DNA from: an uncultured Eubacteriales bacterium
Lineage (GTDB): Bacteria; Bacillota; Clostridia; Lachnospirales; CAG-274
Direction of reading: 5' to 3'
Assembly (NCBI GenBank): GCA_905201505.1
Contig: CAJKOJ010000029.1
Coordinates: forward strand, 1-21,965
Length of the DNA: 21,965 nt
The notes under the pieces were generated by a model, which searched no databases, was not told where the DNA came from, and saw only the letters and a program-made list of their open reading frames with translations. Shown here one piece after another: positions 15,305 through 21,965 of the stretch (its first letter is position 1; each line of letters starts with the position of its first letter). The position numbers were made by a program, and so were the translations under genes.

Positions 15305-15739
15305 ATGGCTGACAAAATTTTAGGTGAAGTAGGAGAAGTAATAGGAACAGAAGACGATCATCTTGTAGTCAGAATGCAAAGAACAGAAGCTTGTGCTAAA
15401 TGCCGTGCCTGCACAGCTGGTATGAAAAAAGAAGATATGATTGTAAAAGCTCAGAATCTCTGCAATGCCTCTGTCGGAAATAAAGTAGATATTGTTCTTG
15501 ACAATGCAGACTTTATGAAAGCCACAATTATAATGTACGGTATACCTTTCATTGCATTTATGATTGGCATATTTGGAGGCTACTACGGTGCTTATAATTT
15601 AGGAATAAATAATGGTGAACTTATAGGAATAGCTGCAGGACTAATTCTCGTAGTCATTACATATCTTATTATTCACTCACAGGAAGATAAATTCAAAAAA
15701 GGTAATTATGTTCCAAAAGCTATAAAAATTATTGAATAA
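15305..15739 (+). CDS. RseC/MucC-like membrane protein
   Basis: This 144-aa protein has the layout of the RseC family (PF04246): a short cytoplasmic beta-rich N-terminal domain with a cysteine motif, followed by two transmembrane helices (about 73-97 and 104-124) and a basic C-terminus. The cysteines are C-A-K-C-R-A-C (30, 33, 36), with a fourth at about 53, a likely iron-sulfur or metal ligand set. In Escherichia coli RseC assists the Rsx complex that re-reduces SoxR. In Clostridia the homologues often lie near Rnf-type electron-transport genes, but none is present here. AAAGGAG lies about 9 nt before the ATG. It is the second gene of the operon with the unknown membrane protein, with no intergenic gap, and ends at a strong terminator. 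Confidence 0.85.
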   Translation: MADKILGEVGEVIGTEDDHLVVRMQRTEACAKCRACTAGMKKEDMIVKAQNLCNASVGNKVDIVLDNADFMKATIIMYGIPFIAFMIGIFGGYYGAYNLGINNGELIGIAAGLILVVITYLIIHSQEDKFKKGNYVPKAIKIIE

Positions 15740-15790
15740 AAAAAGCCGTCTGTAAATTTACTTTAAAAGATAATTTACGACGGCTTTTTT
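15739..15790. terminator. Bidirectional terminator
   Basis: The arms GCCGTC-T-GTAAAT (15745-15757) and ATTTACGACGGC (15773-15784) pair with one bulged base. They are flanked by an A-run (15739-15744) and a T-run (15785-15790). The hairpin ends both the RseC-like operon (plus) and the esterase/small-protein unit (minus), whose last stop is at 15811. Confidence 0.9.
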
Positions 15791-15810
15791 AATTAATACT
15801 TTGTAAAATA

Positions 15811-15960
15811 TTAGAAATTAATTGAATCTACATTATTTACTTTACTGTAAGAAGTCTTTTTAAAACCAAGCTGTACAGAAGAAGTATCTAAATTTGTATT
15901 AACATTATTAGAAAATGTAACTATGTTTATTTTAGGATTTTCATAAATCTTTTTATTCAT
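15811..15960 (-). CDS. 49-residue protein downstream of the second esterase
   Basis: A 49-codon ORF starts with ATG at 15960, 14 nt after the stop codon of the second esterase, and ends 20 nt before the bidirectional terminator. AGGTG lies about 7-8 nt before the ATG. It begins M-N-K-K-I-Y-E-N-P-K-I-N-I-V-T-F and continues Asn/Ser/Thr-rich, ending D-S-I-N-F; there is no signal peptide, cysteine or transmembrane helix. The opening resembles a class of short M-K-K-x-Y-x-x-P-x-I-x-V-x-x-F proteins seen in gut Clostridia, whose role is unknown to me. Spacing, ribosome binding site and terminator all support a real gene cotranscribed with the esterase. No function can be given. Confidence 0.65.
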   Translation of the reverse strand: MNKKIYENPKINIVTFSNNVNTNLDTSSVQLGFKKTSYSKVNNVDSINF

Positions 15961-15974
15961 AGCAGTTCACCTCT

Positions 15975-18900
15975 CTACTTTAAATTAACTTCAACAGGTG
16001 CAGAATAATATGTCTTTCCATCAGTTGTTCTACAGAAAGTATATACATAAACTTTGTCTGCTTCTGCTATATCATTAAGAACAGTACCAAAAATATAATT
16101 GTCTGCAACGGAATATGTATTTCCGTTATAAGTAGCTCTTTCATATACTATATCAGTTTCATCAGCTACAACACATTGTGCAAGACCTCCCACAACTCCT
16201 GTTGTATAATAAAAACCTGCACTTTCAATATTTCCGACAAAATTCTTAGGAACAGCACCAAATATTACTGCCTCACTTTTATCATTGTTTAACTGAGCCT
16301 CAGTTTGAATAAATGAAGCATCTGCATAACTTACATCAATAGATTTATACCATAAATTGCTTCTGGTTGGTGTATAAATAGTAACTTTATCTCCCTTATT
16401 TACCATTACTGTAAGCTGAATACTCTCACCCTGAACAGCAGTAGTAAGATTAGGTGCATAACTATCATTAACCTTTAATATAATCTTATCTGCATTACTT
16501 ACAGATGTATTAAATGAAACAGTGCATGACCCTGTTTGCTTTGCTTCAAAAGATATAATATTATTGGCATTTGTTTTTACACCAAACTGCTTATAAGCAT
16601 CAGTCATAACTATACCTGCAGGATAAACAGTTATACCACTGTAAGGATCGGTTATTTCAGTATCTCCGTAATTCATTGCCTCAAGATACTTTTTATAATC
16701 ATCATAATATTCCATAAAATCTAATGGGAACTCAAATATAATTCTTGATAAAACAAGATTAGCAATACCACTGTTATCTGTAACAATATCAGTTCCAAGA
16801 TATATACCCTTGTCACCCTTAGCAGTCACAGTATAATTTTCACCAACAATAAGCTCAATACCGTTTTTCTCATATTCGTCAGCTTTAATAGAAAGTGTTT
16901 CTGTTGAACCCTTTAATGTAATTTCTACATTTGTATCATCAGGTTCAATACCGGCTATTTCACCTGTAAACTTAACTTTGACATCCAAAGGCAATTCCTC
17001 TTTTACAATTGTTGCCACAGCCATATACAAATTATTAGCAACAGATGCTGCAACATATAAAGTTTCAGGAGTTGTATTTGTTTTTTTATAAACTATCTTA
17101 CCCGGAACACTTCCGCTTACTACACTATTTTGACACTCTGGATCACTGTATAAACTAATAGTACCATTTCCTGTACCGGCAGTTATATCAATAGTATACA
17201 TTGCTTTTTCGTTAGCTGCAAATGAAAATACAGGTTTTCCAACTGATGCTTTTGTACCATATTGTGCTTGACTGTTATAATATTGTATACCGTTTTCATA
17301 TACACTTACATCAAATTTCTGACCGCTATCGTTAATATATTTACCTGAATATACACCATCAATATATGTTGTTGCTGCGTCAGTTTCATATAATTTAAGT
17401 GCTTCATCACTTGCAAAATTAAGTAAAACCTTATCTTCTTTAATTACAGGAATATCAACTTTTGATATTGTAATATTTGATATATACATATTATTTGAAA
17501 CAGAAGCTCCAAAGTAAAGTACTTCTGTATCATCTGTTGATTTAGTATAAACTATACTGCCTTCACCGCTTGCAACAGAATTTGTACATTCTAAATCACT
17601 GTATAAATTAACTGTACCATTTCCTGTAGATGCTGTTACACTTATTGTATAATTACCTGCACCAACAGCTTCAAAAGACAATATCGGTTTTCCTACTGTT
17701 GCTTTTGTACCATATTTTGACTGACTGTTATAATAAGCTATACCAGACTTATATACAGAAGCATTGAATTTTTGATTATCTTCATTTGTATATACACCTG
17801 TATAAACACCATCAACAAAGCTTGAATCTGCATTAGTTTCATAAAGTGCTAAAGCTTCATCACTTGCAAAATTCAGATTAACTGACGCTATACTTCCTGA
17901 AATAGAATCAAAAAGGTTTTGACCATAAGCTGACCAGTAATTGTTTTCATTATAATTATTATCCTTAGCTGTAAATTTAGACTTAACGATAGTAAATATG
18001 TATTTTCCATCTGAATTTTCACCATATACAGTCTGAGGCTGTACAACATAAGGTGAAACACTGATACCGGCATCCTGTATCCATTTAGCAAGTAAACCTG
18101 CCTGAATTATACCACCGGTCTTATTACTATGTGTACTATCTGATTTTGCCATAACAGCTGTACCATTATTTGAATTACCATCTGCTTTATAAGCTTCCTC
18201 ATAAACAGACTTAGTTAAGTTAAAAGCATCAATATAAAGTACACCTTTACTCTTATTTTCATTATAAAGCTCCTCACAAGCAGTGACATAAGCATTGTTT
18301 GTTGTTAAATAATCTGATGTAGGAGCATAATCTGTCATGTTTGCATCATGATGTGCCTTAATTGTACCATCTGAATTATAATATAATCTGGAAACAGGAG
18401 ATACAATTACAGGTATTGCTCCCTTTTCAAGAGCAACATTAATATACTGCTGTAAATAACCTTTATATGTTGCACCGCAATCCCAAGAATAATATGTATC
18501 ACCATAACTGTTCTTTAAAGCATTTGGTGTTGCAACTTTCATACTTTCATTTGGTACAATTGTAGGATACCCGTTTTCTGTTTTAGGATTATCCTTAGTA
18601 TAAAGAGGAGCAAATCTTTCCTCATAATAACTTGCACCATTAGCACAGTCATTATGTCCAAACTGTACAAACAAGTAATCTCCTTCTTTAATATTAGCAG
18701 CAATAGTATCAAGCTTGCCTTCATTTATAAATGAACGTGAACTTCTTCCGCCTTGAGCATAGTTATTTACTGTTACATATCTTTCATCAAAGAAATTTTG
18801 TAAAAACTCACCCCAAGAACCTGAATCAAGAGTTTTTCCTCCGTTATAAATACCATTAGCTGAATAATCCTTAACTGTAGAATCACCTGCAAGATAAATA

Positions 18901-21815
18901 TTAATACCTGAACCAGGTGCAATACTTCCCTCATTGTCAGGATCAGACCATGTATTGCTTACAGGTTTTTCTTTGTCAATAATATATTTAGCTTCTCCCA
19001 CAAGACCACTATTTGTAATAGGTGTTATAACTGCCATAATATACTTACCGGCACATTCCATAGGAATTTGGAATTTGTTAGTACTTACAGCAGAAGAAGT
19101 CTTTAAAAGAACAGAATTTTCTAAAATTTTATCAAGACTTGTTTCATCATATCCCTCATTTACTGCATACCATGAAATTCTTGATGCATCTTCATCATTC
19201 CACTCATTTCCTAACTCATAACCTAAAGTAATAGTTTCACCTGGATTAGGTGTATTTAAATCACCGTTTGATGTCATTGTCGGATCACTTGAAAACTGAG
19301 GAACATTTATAGAATCACCTGTATAATAAACAGGAGTCCATCCGTTATTTACAAATGTATTTTCAACTGAATACTTATTAGCATCTATATTATCAACAAC
19401 ACCGTTTACTCTTTCAGATGTATCTATTTTCTCACCATTATAAGTTGTATTATATTCTCTTAAAGTAACTGTTGATACACTTGGGTCAACTGTCATTGCA
19501 TACCAGCCTGCACCAACTATCATATCTCTTTCTTGTAACTGAGTATTAATAAATGCAGCCTTAGCACTATTACCCCACATTCTTCCTAAGTAACCTAGTG
19601 TTGTATCCCTCTTATTATCATAAGAAATATAACAACTCCTGAATACATAACCAACCTTAGCTAAATCAGTATCTGAGCTTGAGTTAGCAGTAATATAACC
19701 TGCTGCCTCAGTTCCGTCATAACCGCAAAAGTTAATTTCACAGCCATCAAATATTACATCACCAGTACCATATATAAAGTCTGTTTGTCCTTCTATATAG
19801 CAATTTTTATAATAAGAGAAGAACGCTGATTTATTAGAAGTATAAAGTGTATCCTGACTTCCTATAAATGAACATTTATTAAACTCTGTCTTATCCGCAT
19901 AATTTACAAGTGCAGCTGCTCTTTCAGTAGCTGTTCTTGTATCGACGTTTGTTGTTTCTTTTCTTTCAACTTTTATAGCTTCAAGACCATTTGGTTCTGC
20001 TCCATCGGTAATCTCTTCACTTGTCATATATTTATTGAAAGAATTTTCAAAACCAATATTCTTAGCCTTAAATCCTGTTGCTGCTGCATTTATTATAACA
20101 GCAGAACCCCAATGTTTAACAACATTACCCTTTTCGAATTTATCATAATCTGCATATGGGTCGTAACAATTATTTACACAGCTGTAATATTTATATCCAA
20201 TACCATAATACCATGTAATTTCAGTATTATCCCTTGTACCTCCGTTACTTTCAAGTGTAATATCAGGTGTATTTACAACTACCTGTTCCCTGTAAGTACC
20301 GGGGTCAATCATAATTGTAACTCTTTCCCCGCTAGTTCTTGTCATTTTACCGGCAGCATCAACCGCAGACTGTACAGATTTATATTCCTTATCATCACCT
20401 ACATAAAGAGTATCCCTGTATTCAATATTCTTAGCAGAAATATCCTTTAAAAGCAAATCTCTTGTCACAGCTCCGTTATTAACAACGACGTGAGTAGATG
20501 TTGAATAGTTATCAGATACTATTGATGCTAAATAACTTCCGTTTCTTAAATTTACATTATATGTACCATTAGAAATGTTGCCTGTATAATTATATTCGTC
20601 ATCAACATTTTTAAAAGAAATGGAATCTGGATTAACATTAAGAGTTTCATATTTTCCTCTTATCTGAGTTAATCCAAGGAATTTACCTGTTACAGCAAAT
20701 GTTTCAACTGCTGTAAATTCAATATTTTGATTTATTGAACTACTATCATTATTATTTATTTTTATATCACCGGCTAACTTGTAATCTTTAGCTCCTTCAA
20801 GCTTAAGTGTATAATTCTCATTAGCCACAAGCTGAGCAGAATATGTCATATTTTCTTTATCAATATCTGCTGTAACATTTTCATAGCTTGCTGTATCTTC
20901 AGGAGCAAATATAATCTTAATATCTGACGGTAAATCACCACTAATACCATTTAAAGTGCCTGTTACTAAATATGAAATACTCTCTTCAATTGTTAAATCA
21001 GCAGTCTGATTTTCTGCTTTTTCAACATTTACAATCCTTGTATCATTAGTAAATGAATACCCAATAGCATTTTTACCGGAAAGAGAGGCAGAATACTGAT
21101 AACCAGGTTTTAATAATATTGAATAAGTGTTTCCACTTACATTTGCCTGCTTGATTTCACCTGTTTCCTTATTTGAGAATTTAATGTTATAACTATCAAG
21201 ATTAAAGCTGTCGTTTATTTTACCACTTACATGAGTATAAGCTACAAATTCCGCACCATAGCAGAACATTTTTGAACCTACGAGAGTTATATAATATGTA
21301 TAACCTTTTTCAACTTCAATATTAACTGTAGCCCAAGTTGAACCCTGAACAACCTCAAAACCTGCTGAATTATAATTATCACTGCCGCCGGGCACAAAAG
21401 TACCAACAGCCTCACTTACACCATTTTTGTCACTTCTGCTTACATAACCTTGCTTACTGCTTGCATTTCCTACATAAACTGTCAATGTACCATCATTGCT
21501 AGGTGTAAAATCACAATACGACTTATTATTAGTCACAACTATACCATTAGAGGCAGAACCATTTGTATTGTTAGATCTTACATAGTCCTTTCCTCCGCTG
21601 CTTCCATAAGTTATAGTAGTAGTAGGGCTATGATAAGTAAAACCCATATCACCATAGGAAGCTATACCACTGGCAGTATCATTTTCAATAGTCCACATAC
21701 CCTGTGTAATCACTTCTGCTGCGAATACGGACAGCGGAAAACTACCAATTACCATAATTACAGATAACAGCATTGCAAAAATACTTCTTAATCTGTTTTT
21801 ACTTCGGTTGCTCAT
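15975..21815 (-). CDS. Secreted pectin methylesterase-rhamnogalacturonan acetylesterase with tandem C-terminal modules
   Basis: A 1946-aa paralogue of the enzyme at 6888-12236. Signal peptide ends near V-F-A-A. Domains: beta-sandwich (about 34-200), three Ig-like repeats (about 200-460), CE8 pectin methylesterase (about 465-830) with Asp655 in Q-D-T-L-Y, Asp679 in D-F-I-Y-G and Arg745 in L-G-R-M-W (Met for the usual Pro), Ig-like spacer, then CE12-type SGNH acetylesterase (about 970-1250) with Ser979, Asn1055 and a complete D-S-T-H pair (Asp1226, His1229). Two tandem modules (about 1311-1459, 1460-1608), a weaker related module (about 1695-1836) and a fibronectin-like end domain (about 1840-1946) follow. 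There is no stalk or other anchor, so it may be released or bind polysaccharide. AAGGAGG lies 6 nt before ATG 21815; the in-frame ATG at 21848 is upstream of that site and is rejected. Confidence 0.92.
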   Translation of the reverse strand: MSNRSKNRLRSIFAMLLSVIMVIGSFPLSVFAAEVITQGMWTIENDTASGIASYGDMGFTYHSPTTTITYGSSGGKDYVRSNNTNGSASNGIVVTNNKSYCDFTPSNDGTLTVYVGNASSKQGYVSRSDKNGVSEAVGTFVPGGSDNYNSAGFEVVQGSTWATVNIEVEKGYTYYITLVGSKMFCYGAEFVAYTHVSGKINDSFNLDSYNIKFSNKETGEIKQANVSGNTYSILLKPGYQYSASLSGKNAIGYSFTNDTRIVNVEKAENQTADLTIEESISYLVTGTLNGISGDLPSDIKIIFAPEDTASYENVTADIDKENMTYSAQLVANENYTLKLEGAKDYKLAGDIKINNNDSSSINQNIEFTAVETFAVTGKFLGLTQIRGKYETLNVNPDSISFKNVDDEYNYTGNISNGTYNVNLRNGSYLASIVSDNYSTSTHVVVNNGAVTRDLLLKDISAKNIEYRDTLYVGDDKEYKSVQSAVDAAGKMTRTSGERVTIMIDPGTYREQVVVNTPDITLESNGGTRDNTEITWYYGIGYKYYSCVNNCYDPYADYDKFEKGNVVKHWGSAVIINAAATGFKAKNIGFENSFNKYMTSEEITDGAEPNGLEAIKVERKETTNVDTRTATERAAALVNYADKTEFNKCSFIGSQDTLYTSNKSAFFSYYKNCYIEGQTDFIYGTGDVIFDGCEINFCGYDGTEAAGYITANSSSDTDLAKVGYVFRSCYISYDNKRDTTLGYLGRMWGNSAKAAFINTQLQERDMIVGAGWYAMTVDPSVSTVTLREYNTTYNGEKIDTSERVNGVVDNIDANKYSVENTFVNNGWTPVYYTGDSINVPQFSSDPTMTSNGDLNTPNPGETITLGYELGNEWNDEDASRISWYAVNEGYDETSLDKILENSVLLKTSSAVSTNKFQIPMECAGKYIMAVITPITNSGLVGEAKYIIDKEKPVSNTWSDPDNEGSIAPGSGINIYLAGDSTVKDYSANGIYNGGKTLDSGSWGEFLQNFFDERYVTVNNYAQGGRSSRSFINEGKLDTIAANIKEGDYLFVQFGHNDCANGASYYEERFAPLYTKDNPKTENGYPTIVPNESMKVATPNALKNSYGDTYYSWDCGATYKGYLQQYINVALEKGAIPVIVSPVSRLYYNSDGTIKAHHDANMTDYAPTSDYLTTNNAYVTACEELYNENKSKGVLYIDAFNLTKSVYEEAYKADGNSNNGTAVMAKSDSTHSNKTGGIIQAGLLAKWIQDAGISVSPYVVQPQTVYGENSDGKYIFTIVKSKFTAKDNNYNENNYWSAYGQNLFDSISGSIASVNLNFASDEALALYETNADSSFVDGVYTGVYTNEDNQKFNASVYKSGIAYYNSQSKYGTKATVGKPILSFEAVGAGNYTISVTASTGNGTVNLYSDLECTNSVASGEGSIVYTKSTDDTEVLYFGASVSNNMYISNITISKVDIPVIKEDKVLLNFASDEALKLYETDAATTYIDGVYSGKYINDSGQKFDVSVYENGIQYYNSQAQYGTKASVGKPVFSFAANEKAMYTIDITAGTGNGTISLYSDPECQNSVVSGSVPGKIVYKKTNTTPETLYVAASVANNLYMAVATIVKEELPLDVKVKFTGEIAGIEPDDTNVEITLKGSTETLSIKADEYEKNGIELIVGENYTVTAKGDKGIYLGTDIVTDNSGIANLVLSRIIFEFPLDFMEYYDDYKKYLEAMNYGDTEITDPYSGITVYPAGIVMTDAYKQFGVKTNANNIISFEAKQTGSCTVSFNTSVSNADKIILKVNDSYAPNLTTAVQGESIQLTVMVNKGDKVTIYTPTRSNLWYKSIDVSYADASFIQTEAQLNNDKSEAVIFGAVPKNFVGNIESAGFYYTTGVVGGLAQCVVADETDIVYERATYNGNTYSVADNYIFGTVLNDIAEADKVYVYTFCRTTDGKTYYSAPVEVNLK
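16992..17885 (-). repeat. Tandem duplication of a module of about 149 residues
   Basis: Residues about 1311-1459 and 1460-1608 of the second esterase are homologous. Both begin L-N-F-A-S-D-E-A-L-x-L-Y-E-T and share G-V-Y-x-G-x-Y, Y-Y-N-S-Q, Y-G-T-K-A-x-V-G-K-P and S-T/G-G-N-G-T with Y-S-D-x-E-C. By eye they are well over half identical. The all-beta pattern and terminal position suggest a carbohydrate-binding module, without a family I can name. Confidence 0.85.
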
Positions 21816-21917
21816 AAAATTCCTCCTTAAAATTTTTAATGAATACATACCAACATAGATTGCATTTATGACTATTAATACAATAAATATTGAATATGTC
21901 CTCCTTTACAATAAAAT

Positions 21918-21956
21918 TTTAAACTATGACGCCGTGTCAATGTCAACTGTGACATT
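21918..21956 (-). promoter_or_regulatory. Promoter and palindrome upstream of the second esterase
   Basis: On the minus strand TTGACA (21941-21946), a 17-nt spacer and TTTAAA (21918-21923) form a candidate promoter about 100 nt upstream of ATG 21815. The -35 box is duplicated (TTGACATTGACA, 21935-21946). It is overlapped by a perfect inverted repeat AATGTCA-N4-TGACATT (21939-21956), a good position for an operator. The leader of about 100 nt contains a second AGGAGG-like site (about 21900) without a sensible ORF. Confidence 0.5.
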
Positions 21957-21965
21957 ATATCATAG

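Noticed and set aside
21816..21848. Upstream ATG for the second esterase
   Set aside because: It lies upstream of the AAGGAGG that serves ATG 21815, and the signal peptide is more typical from 21815.

Overview
The window is low-GC DNA with strong AGGAGG-type ribosome binding sites, U-run terminators and a Gram-positive gene set: an SPFH/zinc-ribbon protein, long-form HPF, IspE and very large secreted modular enzymes. This suggests an anaerobic, pectin-using member of the Clostridia, probably a gut or rumen commensal of the Lachnospira or Monoglobus kind. That placement is inference; no rRNA or taxonomic marker is present. All real genes appear intact except that the right edge cuts the upstream region of the last gene. 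No tRNA, rRNA, insertion sequence, phage gene or CRISPR array was seen.

Left part (1-4.6 kb): a small lipoprotein gene (minus) diverges from a cysteine-rich protein of unknown family ending in a Cys-Gly repeat (plus). This converges on a minus-strand operon of a degenerate ABC ATPase, its membrane permease and an SPFH protein with three near-identical C-terminal zinc ribbons. Middle left (4.8-6.6 kb): a phosphonoacetaldehyde hydrolase-like HAD protein (phnX) is followed by ispE, which has its own good promoter overlapping the phnX stop codon.

The dominant features are two giant secreted proteins on the minus strand, 6888-12236 (1782 aa) and 15975-21815 (1946 aa). Each joins a family CE8 pectin methylesterase to a family CE12-like SGNH rhamnogalacturonan acetylesterase in one chain, preceded by a beta-sandwich module and Ig-like repeats. 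Together they would strip methyl and acetyl esters from pectin outside the cell and expose the backbone to lyases and hydrolases encoded elsewhere. The C-termini differ: the first carries a cohesin-like module, a Thr/Glu-rich linker with four 39-bp repeats and a copper-amine-oxidase-N-like stalk domain. The second carries tandem modules of about 149 aa of unknown, perhaps carbohydrate-binding, function. A 49-codon gene sits 14 nt downstream of the second enzyme.

Between the two enzymes (12.4-15.8 kb) lie hpf with a textbook sigma-H-type promoter, a 425-nt AT-rich gap holding three perfect DnaA boxes, a two-gene chromate-transporter-family pair, and an operon of an unknown polytopic membrane protein with an RseC-like protein. 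In four places the ribosome binding site shows that the true start is downstream of the longest possible ORF start, and the coordinates below use the corrected starts.
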